Shown: piece after piece, positions 7,373 through 14,992 of the stretch | Numbering within the stretch: position 1 is the stretch's first letter | Layout: every line of letters begins with the position of its first letter | Source: an uncultured Faecalibacterium sp. | GTDB taxonomy: Bacteria; Bacillota; Clostridia; Oscillospirales; Ruminococcaceae | Assembly (NCBI GenBank): GCA_934525845.1 | Contig: CAKSZS010000001.1 | Coordinates: 1 to 64,000, forward strand | DNA length: 64,000 nt | Reading direction: 5' to 3' | The notes under the pieces: model-generated | The model's input: the letters and a program-made list of their open reading frames with translations, nothing else | What the model was told of the DNA's origin: nothing | The model's database searches: none | Made by a program: the position numbers and the translations under genes

Positions 7373-8773
7373 TCAGCCCAATCCTGTGAATTTGATGAGG
7401 AAGGTGTGTGGCAGAATTTTGGCAAGCAGCCGATAAAGTTTGTAAAAAGCTCCGGTGGTGTAGACGGCCCGACCGCGCTTTGCGGCTTTCAGCGATTTTA
7501 CGGCGGCGTTTTTTGGGTCGACCACGGGCAGGCGGCTCTGTCCTTGTGTCAGATGGGGATTGCCGTTTGTCTGATTCATTTCGGTCAGCATCAGGCCGGG
7601 GCACATGGCGCAGACATTGATGTTTCGGTGCCGCAGTTCTTCGCGCAGACCAAGGCAAAAGGACGATACGTAAGATTTCGATGCGCAGTAGACGACCAGA
7701 TTCGTGTTGGGGACGAATGCAGAAGTGGAGGATACTTCCAGAATCGTGCCGCCATCCACGATATAGGGCAGACAGATCCGGGTAACAGCGGTGGCACCGA
7801 TGCAGTTCAGGTCGATGATGCGCAGCATTTTGTCCAGCTCCATCGTTTCAAAAGGCGAACCGCTGGCGATGCCGGCATCGTTGATGAAAACTTTGATCTG
7901 CGGCTGTTCCTGTTGCAGCTTTTCTGCAAGGATGTCATAACTGCGGCGGTCAGCAAGGTCCAACGGCAGAATGACACAGCGTTTGTCTGGGTAATGCTGG
8001 GCGATTTCGCGCAGTCGTTCCTCACGCCGCGCGATCAGCCAAAGTTCCTCGACTTCCGGAAAAACCTTTGTGACTGCATGCTCGGCAGAAAGTGCATGAT
8101 GCATCCACGCCGTCTGATCGTCAAAAGGTTCGTTCAGATAAATCTTGTCTACGACATGAAATTTACCGTAGCCGGCACTGATTTTGCCGCCGATGCCGGC
8201 AGCACCCAGCCAATCCAGCAGATACTCCAGATCTTCATCCTGGCCGTCTTCGGCAAATCCGCAGATGAAATACAGCCCGCAGTCCGGTGCAAACCGGAAC
8301 AGCCCCACCTGATACGGTATGGCATCCCCCTGCATGGGAACTGCGGCCTTGGTCTGTTCATAATGAGTACCGAAGCTTTCCGGCTGCTCATCAGGCGTAA
8401 AATGCCCTTCGTGCAGGCTTCTGGCGTAGCGATCGAACTCCAATACAGGGATCCAGGCCAGCTTTTTTACCTTTTTGCGCAGGGTAGTCTCCACTTCCTC
8501 GGTGGACTCCGATGCGGCGATGGGCTTTGGCAGGTAAAAGGTTTCGCCGTACCAGGGCATCGTAGCGCTGAGCAGAAATTTTCCCTGCCGGACCTGCTCG
8601 CAAAGCTGCTCCAGGGCTTCTTCTCCGTGCTGAACGAGGGTCTCATGGCAGAGGGCAGAAAACAGGGTATCTGCCCGCAGAGTCTCTTCGGAGGTATAAA
8701 GCGACAATGCAGAGTCGGCTCCTCCGAAATGAACAGCTGTGTCAAACTGCAGCTTAAACAGAAAATAGTTCAT
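7373..8773 (-). pseudogene. Chimeric gene: csm4 (type III-A CRISPR) fused in frame to a short-chain dehydrogenase
   Basis: One uninterrupted frame of 466 codons encodes two unrelated partial proteins. Residues 1-~230 are Csm4, the 5'-handle-binding subunit of the type III-A effector: MNYFLFKLQFDTAVHFG, then LRADTLFSALC, then FYLPKPI, then the glycine loop GIGGKISAGYGKF at 193-205. Typical Csm4 continues for another 70-80 residues. From about residue 235 the sequence is an NAD(P)-dependent short-chain dehydrogenase missing its first ~25 residues, including the TGxxxGxG cofactor loop. Its Ser (348/349), YCASK (Tyr362, Lys366) and IND-A-G segments remain. The junction is near 8060-8085. GAGGTGG before 8773 fixes the start, inside csm3 by 20 bases. 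It is best read as a deletion fusion; neither half should work normally. Confidence 0.85.
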
Positions 8774-9419
8774 AACTGTCCACCTCATCAAAGAGGGATT
8801 TCAGGCCGCTGAGATCCACCTGTGCGCCATAGCCTTCCAGTACAAAATTCTTCAGGCTGACACGGCCGCTGCCGCGGGAGCCATGACCGCCCAGATAATC
8901 CATCTGCAGCAGCTTCATGCCTTTGGCCAGAAGGGAAAGATCTTCCTCGACCTGTGCCGGGTCGGTCACATCGTAGACGATGCTGACGCCGAACTTTGCA
9001 CCGGCGATCACACGCTCGATTTGGCGGGGGTTGGCCACGGAGTTTGCACGGGAGATCGCATTCTCGGTCTTGACTTCGGTCACGCCCACATTGGAAAGCT
9101 CTTTTGCGTTGGACAGGAATGCATCTGCAAACTGCAGGCGGGAGCGGCGCACCGGCTCTGAGGAACCGAACAGGCGCAGAACGCGCTCGTCGTCCTGGTC
9201 AAAAGCAGGCATATTCTCAATATCCTGACAGGTACTGCGAGCCAGCAGGGTGCGCAGCTTGCCCTTCAGGCTGCTGCCGGGCACGATGGGATAACCGGTA
9301 TAGGGGTCACGCACCACCGGGCTGTCCACAGCACCGATGGCAGAAAAGGCAGAGGAACCGCCGATGTGCATACCGGTGCGCACTTCCAGATCGCACCGGA
9401 TCAGAATTTTTCCATACAT
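8754..9419 (-). CDS. csm3: Type III-A CRISPR effector subunit Csm3 (Cas7 family)
   Basis: A 221-residue RAMP protein that forms the backbone of the Csm complex and cuts target RNA every six bases. The signature MHIGGSSAFSAIGAVDSPVV includes the catalytic aspartate (D32 here, D33 in characterised Csm3). Then follow the PGSSLKGKLRTLLAR RNA-binding loop, a RLQFADAF segment, and the C-terminal glycine loop LGGHGSRGSGRVSL. Length and motifs are complete, so this subunit looks intact. It lies between csm2 and csm4 in canonical order. Without Cas10, Csm5 and Cas6 in the window, it cannot build a normal effector unless those are elsewhere. Confidence 0.95.
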   Translation of the reverse strand: MYGKILIRCDLEVRTGMHIGGSSAFSAIGAVDSPVVRDPYTGYPIVPGSSLKGKLRTLLARSTCQDIENMPAFDQDDERVLRLFGSSEPVRRSRLQFADAFLSNAKELSNVGVTEVKTENAISRANSVANPRQIERVIAGAKFGVSIVYDVTDPAQVEEDLSLLAKGMKLLQMDYLGGHGSRGSGRVSLKNFVLEGYGAQVDLSGLKSLFDEVDSYELFSV

Positions 9420-9422
9420 AAA

Positions 9423-9956
9423 TTACCCCTCCTTGCCGCCGAAGTAGCGGTGAAAAGCGACCAGCGCTTCCATGTAGTGTGCAAAACGAATCAGATCCGC
9501 ACGGTCAGTGGAAATGCCCTTGAGGTATTCCAGTAGCTTGGTCTGCGCGACAAACGCCTTGACGGTATCATCACGGCCGCACTCATAAGCCACCCGGACG
9601 CGCATCAGGTTGAGCTTGACCACGCTTTCTGACCGCAGCTTTTCATCGGTACGGATGTTTTCCTTATTATAAATATCGGTCACAAGGCTCAACAGGTTGC
9701 GGATCTTGCTGGTGGTCACGGTCTTGCCGCCGCTCATGAGGTTGCGCATAATACGCTCGGCTTCGTCTACATAATCTTCCGGCACCTTTTTCGGTGTGAT
9801 CTCCGGCGGCAGCTCATTCTGCTGTCCATAGCTGCTACGGCTGTTATAGCTGCTGGAACCGCTGCGGTTTCCGTTGTAGCTGTTGCTGTATCCGCTCCGG
9901 TTGTTGTTATAGCCACCGCCGCCATAGCTGCGGCCATTGTCATTCCATCCTGCCAT
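9423..9956 (-). CDS. csm2: Type III-A CRISPR effector subunit Csm2 (Cas11) with low-complexity N-terminus
   Basis: A 177-residue small subunit. The helical Csm2 core occupies roughly residues 50-175 (EDYVDEAERIMRNL, VTTSKIRNLLSLVTDIYN, LNLMRVRVAYECGRD, FAHYMEALVAFHRYFGGKEG) and would line the crRNA-target duplex in the complex. The first ~47 residues are almost only Gly, Asn, Ser, Tyr and Arg, which is unusual for Csm2. The ATG at 9956 has an AAAGGG site upstream. The same frame is open to an ATG at 10079 that also has a good AGAGG site; that 41-residue extension is not recognised and could be the start of a lost gene. csm3 follows after 3 bases. Confidence 0.9.
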   Translation of the reverse strand: MAGWNDNGRSYGGGGYNNNRSGYSNSYNGNRSGSSSYNSRSSYGQQNELPPEITPKKVPEDYVDEAERIMRNLMSGGKTVTTSKIRNLLSLVTDIYNKENIRTDEKLRSESVVKLNLMRVRVAYECGRDDTVKAFVAQTKLLEYLKGISTDRADLIRFAHYMEALVAFHRYFGGKEG

Positions 9957-10079
9957 CTGTGTCGACACCCTTTCTGTTCTGGTACAGGTGCCGAACAGTG
10001 CCTCGAAGCTCTGTGCGGACAGGCGGTTGCCGTTGGTCAGCAGCGGGTGTACACGATTCAGAAGTGCGGTATGATCCAT
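9957..10079 (-). other. In-frame extension upstream of csm2, possible remnant of another gene
   Basis: From the ATG at 10079, preceded by GAAAGAGG, 41 codons read in frame into csm2 (MDHTALLNRVHPLLTNGNRL and onward). The sequence shows no Cas10 or Csm2 feature. It may be a true N-terminal extension of Csm2 or the surviving start of a deleted gene joined to csm2. Its position, where cas10 normally lies, favours a deletion remnant. Confidence 0.35.
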
Positions 10080-10189
10080 GGTGAAACCTCTCTTTCACGT
10101 CCAACTGTGATTGTCTTCACTTAGCAGAAGCCCATGGATGCGAGGAAGCTAAGGAACCTCAAAAAGTTTTTTGAAAATTTTGCTGGAAA

Positions 10190-10340
10190 GATAGGCTGCT
10201 TTAAAAAATATTGCTCCGTCGCCTGCATCACCGGCGGCATTGCCGAAACTTTTTACGGGATGCCGCAGGAACTGCGGGACGATGCTTTGAAGTGCCTGCC
10301 GGAGGATATCCGGGAAGAATATGGAGGGGCGGGAAAATAT
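10190..10340 (+). pseudogene. ADP-ribosylglycohydrolase, C-terminal remnant
   Basis: A short stretch encodes SVACITGGIAETFYGMPQEL, then a LPEDIREEY segment. This matches the final helix region of ADP-ribosylglycohydrolases, just after their metal-binding GGDSDT motif, which is missing here. The open frame runs 10134-10415, but the residues before and after this block are not family-like. The remainder of the gene is gone. It lies back to back with the truncated CRISPR operon, so one deletion may have removed both its front and the missing cas genes. Confidence 0.6.
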
Positions 10341-10355
10341 CGATTCCAGAACACA

Positions 10356-10384
10356 TTGACGTCCGACATAAAATGCGCTATACT
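10356..10384 (+). promoter_or_regulatory. Sigma-A promoter of the ZIP transporter gene
   Basis: TTGACG (10356-10361), a 17-base spacer and TATACT (10379-10384), ending 43 bases before the start codon. Confidence 0.8.
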
Positions 10385-10427
10385 CTCCTTGAAGTTATAC
10401 AGAACTAACCAATAAGGAGCTGCGTAT

Positions 10428-11207
10428 ATGACGGACGCATTTTACGGGATCCTGATCCCGTTTCTGGGCACTTCGCTGGGGGCAGCCAGTGTATTTTTCC
10501 TCAAACAGTCGCTGGGGGACCACATCCAGCGGGCGCTGACCGGCTTTGCGGCGGGCGTGATGGTGGCGGCATCCATCTGGAGTCTTTTGATCCCTGCCAT
10601 GGATCAGGCGGCGGCGCTCGGCAAGCTGGCGTTTTTCCCGGCAGCGGTGGGGTTCTGGCTGGGCATTCTGTTTTTGCTGCTGCTGGACCACATCATCCCG
10701 CACCTGCACCGGAACAGTGAACAGGCCGAAGGCCCCCACAGCCAACTGCAGCGCACCACCATGATGGTGCTGGCCGTCACCCTGCACAACATCCCGGAGG
10801 GCATGGCCGTGGGAGTCGTCTATGCGGGATACTTATCCGGCACGGCGCAGATCACGGCGGCCGGTGCACTGGCTCTTTCGCTGGGCATTGCCATCCAGAA
10901 TTTCCCGGAGGGAGCCATCATTTCGATGCCGCTGCGGGCCGAGGGCATGAGCAAAGGCCGTGCCTTCTGGGGCGGGGTGCTGTCCGGCATCGTGGAACCC
11001 ATCGGCGCGGTGCTGACCATTTTGGCGGCAAGCGTCATCGTGCCGGCTTTGCCGTATCTGCTCAGCTTTGCCGCCGGTGCCATGCTGTATGTGGTGGTAG
11101 AAGAACTCATCCCGGAAATGTCGCAGGGGGAACACTCCGATATCGGCACCGTGTTCTTTGCGGTCGGCTTCAGCCTGATGATGGTTCTGGATGTGGCCCT
11201 GGGCTGA
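10428..11207 (+). CDS. ZIP-family divalent metal transporter (GufA/ZupT-like)
   Basis: A 259-residue inner-membrane protein with about eight hydrophobic segments. The two metal-coordinating helices are clear: LHNIPEGMAVGVV (HNIPEG, helix 4) and IQNFPEGAIISMPL (NFPEG, helix 5). The loop between helices 3 and 4 holds several histidines (HIIPHLHRNSEQ), as in other ZIP carriers. The family imports zinc and sometimes iron or manganese. It has its own promoter and terminator, so it is monocistronic. The metal selectivity cannot be deduced. Confidence 0.92.
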   Translation: MTDAFYGILIPFLGTSLGAASVFFLKQSLGDHIQRALTGFAAGVMVAASIWSLLIPAMDQAAALGKLAFFPAAVGFWLGILFLLLLDHIIPHLHRNSEQAEGPHSQLQRTTMMVLAVTLHNIPEGMAVGVVYAGYLSGTAQITAAGALALSLGIAIQNFPEGAIISMPLRAEGMSKGRAFWGGVLSGIVEPIGAVLTILAASVIVPALPYLLSFAAGAMLYVVVEELIPEMSQGEHSDIGTVFFAVGFSLMMVLDVALG

Positions 11208-11214
11208 ACAACGT

Positions 11215-11262
11215 ATCCCCCGGAAGAGTTTGCAGGACAGCAAACCCTTCCGGGGGATTTTT
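11215..11262 (+). terminator. Strong terminator after the ZIP gene
   Basis: ATCCCCCGGAAG and CTTCCGGGGGAT flank an inner GTTTGC/GCAAAC pair, followed by TTTTT. It begins 8 bases after the stop codon. Confidence 0.88.
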
Positions 11263-11280
11263 GCGCGCGGAAAATTGTTC

Positions 11281-11309
11281 TTGACAGAATGGTTAGCGTA
11301 AACTAATAT
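11281..11309 (+). promoter_or_regulatory. Promoter of the first alpha/beta hydrolase gene
   Basis: TTGACA (11281-11286), a 17-base spacer and TAATAT (11304-11309). The TTAG-N6-CTAA operator overlaps the spacer and the -10 box, so a bound protein would block polymerase. Confidence 0.85.
11292..11307 (+). promoter_or_regulatory. TTAG-N6-CTAA operator, site 1
   Basis: GTTAGCGTAAACTAAT lies over the -10 region of the promoter at 11281-11309. The same 16-base pattern occurs at 15804, 24802 and 29719, each time upstream of an accessory transcription unit. Confidence 0.6.
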
Positions 11310-11411
11310 TGAGCTGTAAAAAAGAAGTCTGCGGGAGATCCGGCGGGTGCTTCGGCCGGGCAGAATCCCCCGCGTCTATGCGGAGTGTACGGAACAGAAA
11401 GGAGAACCCTT

Positions 11412-12167
11412 ATGAAGATGTACGAACGAAACCCGGAACAACGCAAAACGGCTGTATTGATCCACCCGATGCTGTCCTCGGCGGAGGGCATCAACCTGTG
11501 TGTGACGGACTTCTGGGGAGAAGAGGTCCATTGTTTTGTCCCGGACCTTTCGGCACACGGGGAAGACGCGGCAGCGACCTACCACAGTGCTGCCGAAGAA
11601 GCAAAAGCCATCCACGATGTGTTGGTGGAAAAAGGCTGTACCCATCTGGATCTGGGCTTTGGTGCTTCTCTGGGCGGAGTGGTGCTGTTCGAACTGCTGA
11701 AGTTCCAGGACCTGACCTTTGACCACATCTTTTTCGAGGGCGTCAGCTTCTATGAAAAAGCCCCGCTGCTCAATTTTGTGCTGACCCAGGTGTTCCTTTC
11801 CAAGCACCGCAAAGCCGTGAAGGACCCGGAACTTTCCCGGCGGAAGATGAGTGAGATCTACGGCGAGACTGCAGGCCCGGCCATGGCAAAGCGGTTCATC
11901 GCCATGAACGAGGAGAGCATCCGCAAGATCATCCACGACTGCGCCTATGTACAGCTGCCGGAACTTGCACCGGAACTGCAGAAGCGCTGCGTCTTTGCGT
12001 ATGGCGAAAAGGATTCCGACCTGAAACAGTGCAAAACCCTTCTGCCAAAAAAATATCCCTGCGCAGCACTGGAGGTCTGGCAGGGATATGCACATTGCGG
12101 ACGCATGACGGCGGATTCTGAGAACTATGCGGCCATGCTGAAGCGGATCCTGGAAGGGGAATGCTAG
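11412..12167 (+). CDS. Alpha/beta hydrolase
   Basis: A 251-residue cytoplasmic hydrolase, substrate unknown. After an opening strand (KTAVLIHPML) it shows the nucleophile elbow GFGASLGG around residue 84 (Ser), a probable acid near GEKDSD, and the catalytic histidine in QGYAHCGRM. The start at 11412 is set by GGAG with 9-base spacing; an earlier in-frame ATG at 11385 lacks this. It is the rightward member of a cluster with two other alpha/beta hydrolases of similar layout (12171 and 13693) on the opposite strand, which suggests gene duplication. Its promoter carries the shared TTAG-N6-CTAA operator. Confidence 0.82.
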   Translation: MKMYERNPEQRKTAVLIHPMLSSAEGINLCVTDFWGEEVHCFVPDLSAHGEDAAATYHSAAEEAKAIHDVLVEKGCTHLDLGFGASLGGVVLFELLKFQDLTFDHIFFEGVSFYEKAPLLNFVLTQVFLSKHRKAVKDPELSRRKMSEIYGETAGPAMAKRFIAMNEESIRKIIHDCAYVQLPELAPELQKRCVFAYGEKDSDLKQCKTLLPKKYPCAALEVWQGYAHCGRMTADSENYAAMLKRILEGEC

Positions 12168-12170
12168 GGG

Positions 12171-12862
12171 TCAGGTGCTGCCCTCAAATCGTTTCAGCTC
12201 TGCCGCAAGCAATTCCGGATGGTTGAGGATGTCCCCGTGCCCGAACCCGGCAAAGCAGCGGACGGTCAGTCTGGGATACATTGCCCGCAGTTTCTGGATG
12301 GCTTTTTTCATGTGGCCTTCTTTTTCGCCGTACCAGCAGGCAACGGCGGCGTCCGGCTGCGGGGGCAGAGGAGTGCGATAAAGGTACAGCCCCACTTCCC
12401 ATGTGGCGCGCACGGATTCCAGGGAGATGTTGTCCGGGATGCGGCGTAGCATCGTGTTCATGCCCTGTTCGGTCTGCCCCATGAAGCGCAGTGCCCATGC
12501 GGGCATGGTCTTTTCGTGAGCCGTCCGGTATTGTTTTTGCGGCATGGTTTTCAGGATCAGAGGGTTCAGCGGGCCGAAATCCAGATATTCCGGCCCGCTG
12601 AGGATCATGCGGCGGATCCGGATCTGCGGCGATGCGTTCAGGAAAATGGCCGGTCCGCAGCCGAGGGACTCGGCAAACAGGATATCGAGCGCTCCGCCGC
12701 AGGTTTCGCAGAGAAAAGTTTCCAGCTTGCGGGCCTGTCCCTGCGCGGTGGTGTAGGTGGTTCTGCCGGTGCCGTCAAAGCCATCGAAGCTGACGGCGTA
12801 AATGCAATAGTCATTTTGGAAAATACGGCCCACATTGCCCACGGCATTCCCAGATACTTCAT
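12171..12862 (-). pseudogene. Alpha/beta hydrolase, N-terminally truncated, behind an out-of-frame start of another gene
   Basis: From about 12830 the frame encodes a recognisable hydrolase: FDGFDGTGRTTYTT, the nucleophile elbow ILFAESLGCGPA, and the histidine motif FAGFGHGDIL near the end. The first strand and oxyanion segment are missing, and no good start exists; the first in-frame candidate is a GTG at about 12842. Just upstream, in another frame, a start at 12862 encodes MKYLGMPWAMWAVF and then runs into unrelated residues, so it looks like the beginning of a different protein joined here. A deletion joining two genes is the simplest reading. It overlaps nothing and ends 3 bases from the convergent hydrolase stop. 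Confidence 0.6.
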
Positions 12863-12863
12863 A

Positions 12864-13703
12864 TCAGCACCCCCATTCGATCTTCACGATCTGCATTTTC
12901 ATCCCAGAGTCGCCGGCTTTGGCGAGAAGACGGAAGAAGCCGCTGACGGAAGGATCTTTCAGGTCGTTGTAGCCCAGCATATAGCCCCGGCTGGATACGC
13001 GCAGGCGGCTGCTCCACGGAGAAAGTTCTTTCCGGGCGTCCGAAACGGCGAAGTACGCGCCGACATCCTGGATCTTTGCGCCCTTGAGCCAGGTTTTGCT
13101 GATCATTTTGACGGCGGTCTGATTGGCTGCGTCAAATACCAGAACGCCCTCCGGGCACGCACCGGCCAGAGCCAGCACCAGAGCCTTGACCTGCTCTTTC
13201 AAAAAATAGTAGAAGACACCAGAGGCAAAAAACACAGCACCGTTCGACAAGTCGAGCCTGTCAAGCCAGCCGGTCGTGTCGTTCAGGTCGCAGGGGATGT
13301 TTTCTTCCCGCTCCCCGGCGGGCAGCAGCTGGTTCCGCACGGCGATGACATCCGGAAAATCCAGATTGTAGAGCCTGCAGCTGCCGTTATCACAGACCCG
13401 GCCGGTGTTGTCCAGACCACAGCCCAGATTTACCACTGCGGCATTCGGGTGGGTTTTCAGATAGTCCCGCACCTCGAAGGCAAGGTCGTTCTGACGCATG
13501 GCAACTTCCAGTGCACCGAAACGCTGCATGAGACTGCGGGACTTTTGTTCTGCCTCGGAAAAATCGTAGTCGATCTCATTCAGCAGCCGGATGGAGGTTT
13601 CGTCCCGGTAGAGGGTCGGGTACAGCTCCGAGCACACTTTCCGGGCATAAAGCGGGATGATGAGGGTCTCCTGCACGGTGTTCTTTTCAATTTTATACTT
13701 CAT
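12864..13703 (-). CDS. SAM-dependent methyltransferase (leucine carboxyl methyltransferase-like)
   Basis: A 279-residue cytoplasmic methyltransferase. The SAM-binding motif VVNLGCGLDNTG is clear, followed by LYNLDFPDVIAVRNQLLP with its acidic ribose-binding residue, and FFASGVFYYFL in the core. This pattern fits the LCMT/O-methyltransferase group that methylates carboxyl or hydroxyl groups of small molecules or proteins. The ATG at 13703 overlaps the end of the upstream hydrolase gene by 11 bases, indicating translational coupling. Together with hydrolases and a thiazoline-hydrolase-like gene it forms an accessory operon of unknown purpose. The substrate is unknown. Confidence 0.8.
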   Translation of the reverse strand: MKYKIEKNTVQETLIIPLYARKVCSELYPTLYRDETSIRLLNEIDYDFSEAEQKSRSLMQRFGALEVAMRQNDLAFEVRDYLKTHPNAAVVNLGCGLDNTGRVCDNGSCRLYNLDFPDVIAVRNQLLPAGEREENIPCDLNDTTGWLDRLDLSNGAVFFASGVFYYFLKEQVKALVLALAGACPEGVLVFDAANQTAVKMISKTWLKGAKIQDVGAYFAVSDARKELSPWSSRLRVSSRGYMLGYNDLKDPSVSGFFRLLAKAGDSGMKMQIVKIEWGC

Positions 13704-14487
13704 CGGGGTGTTCTCCTTTCCGGACAAACGGGAGCGCAGGCAGCTCGTCCTGCTCCAGGATCGAAACCAGCATAGCCGCAAACCCCTGCGGGTCACGGAT
13801 TTGGTACTGCATATGATCGTGCCCTTCAAAAACCGGGAAGTGTCCCTGCGGATAGGCTTTTTTCACAGCATCCCGGTATTTGAAGTGGTCTTCCGCGCTG
13901 CCAAATTCAAAATAGCTGTGCCGCTGCAGGACATCGGGCAGCGGCGGGAAGGGTTTGTCTTCCAGACTGTCTGCCAGCTGACGGCGCAGGTTCTGATACC
14001 GGAGCGCCTTGCCTGCGGCAATGAAATAGGGCTTGATGGATTCGTCGTCGCACCAGAGGATCTTTTTCAGGGTGCCGCCCTTGGACCAGTACAGGCTCTT
14101 GATGGCCAGATACAGAAACGGTGTCATAATGCAGCGGGCCGCTTTCCCAATCTGTGCAAACTGCCCGCCATCGAAAAAGGCGTGCTCCACGGGGAACTGC
14201 GTCTGCGCCAGAAATGCAGCGGCAAGGTCTGCGCCAATGGAGGATGCCGCAACAAGTTTGAGCTGCGTTACGCCCTGCTTCTGCAGAAACTGTTCGATCT
14301 GCCGAATCTCATCTGCCTTGCTGTGATAGGTCTGCCCGGCACAGTAAACGGTGGAGGTGGGCAGAATGCAGAAATAACGACTCTGCAAATGCTGTGCGAC
14401 CGGTTCGCTGCTGGCACCCGTTACGCCCATGGCGTGAAAAAACAGGATGGCAGGGTTGTGCTGATCGCCGAATGTTTCAAACTGCAT
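13693..14487 (-). CDS. Alpha/beta hydrolase
   Basis: A 264-residue hydrolase. The opening AILFFHAMGVTG is the oxyanion-hole strand, KLVAASSIGADLAAAF is the nucleophile elbow (A-S-S-I-G-A), and PVFEGHDHMQYQ holds the catalytic histidine near the C-terminus. It appears complete, unlike its relative at 12171. The ATG follows GGAGG. It overlaps the methyltransferase downstream and follows the membrane protein at 14501 by 13 bases, so the genes are one leftward operon. No substrate can be assigned. Confidence 0.8.
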   Translation of the reverse strand: MQFETFGDQHNPAILFFHAMGVTGASSEPVAQHLQSRYFCILPTSTVYCAGQTYHSKADEIRQIEQFLQKQGVTQLKLVAASSIGADLAAAFLAQTQFPVEHAFFDGGQFAQIGKAARCIMTPFLYLAIKSLYWSKGGTLKKILWCDDESIKPYFIAAGKALRYQNLRRQLADSLEDKPFPPLPDVLQRHSYFEFGSAEDHFKYRDAVKKAYPQGHFPVFEGHDHMQYQIRDPQGFAAMLVSILEQDELPALPFVRKGEHPDEV

Positions 14488-14500
14488 CGCGTTTCCTCCC

Positions 14501-14992
14501 TCAGCGGACGAACAGGGTCATGATTCCGGAAAGAAGGGCTGCAATGACCGCCATGCCTACGGTGCCGAAGAGCCACTTTTTCTGTTTGTCCTTTGCGGTG
14601 ATGTAGGGCTTCAGGTCTTCCGTGCCGGGGATCGTCCAGGCATCGGTATGGCAGACCCAGAACGCATCCACCCCGAACCGGTCGATGATATTCATGATGG
14701 ACAAGATCACAAACAGCTGCCAGAAGCCGGCTGCAAAGCCCCGTGTCCCGTTGACCGCGTAGACCATCACCAGCACATAGGCGATGTAGCCGGGGAGGCA
14801 GACGGCTTTGAACTGCAGGCTGCTGCGCGTTATCGCTTCGCGGGTCGTCAGGCCCAGTTCCACGCAGCGCTGCTGCACTTCCGGGCTGTAGAGATGCACC
14901 ATCTTCACCGGGCCTTTGCGGATGCCGAACGCACAGACCAGGACCAGCAGAAGCCCTAAGCCAAGCCCTTCCAGAATCACTTGCCAAACCAT
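14501..14992 (-). CDS. Uncharacterised membrane protein
   Basis: A 163-residue protein with about four hydrophobic segments: residues 5-24 (ILEGLGLGLLLVLVCAFGI), 65-82 (CLPGYIAYVLVMVYAV), 88-108 (FAAGFWQLFVILSIMNII) and 142-160 (GTVGMAVIAALLSGIMTLF). The motif FGVDAFWVCHTDAWTIPGTE between the third and fourth segments is distinctive but I cannot name the family. Its stop-side neighbour is an alpha/beta hydrolase, and its start overlaps by one base the end of the thiazoline-hydrolase-like gene at 14992, so it is a member of the same operon. Confidence 0.65.
   Translation of the reverse strand: MVWQVILEGLGLGLLLVLVCAFGIRKGPVKMVHLYSPEVQQRCVELGLTTREAITRSSLQFKAVCLPGYIAYVLVMVYAVNGTRGFAAGFWQLFVILSIMNIIDRFGVDAFWVCHTDAWTIPGTEDLKPYITAKDKQKKWLFGTVGMAVIAALLSGIMTLFVR

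Noticed and set aside
9957..10079. Considered calling this the N-terminus of Cas10
   Set aside because: It lacks the HD-domain opening (LLHDIGK-like) and any Palm feature; position alone is not enough.
6600..10340. CRISPR repeat array near the csm genes
   Set aside because: I read both sides of the csm genes and the other intergenic regions and saw no regularly spaced 25-40-base repeats.
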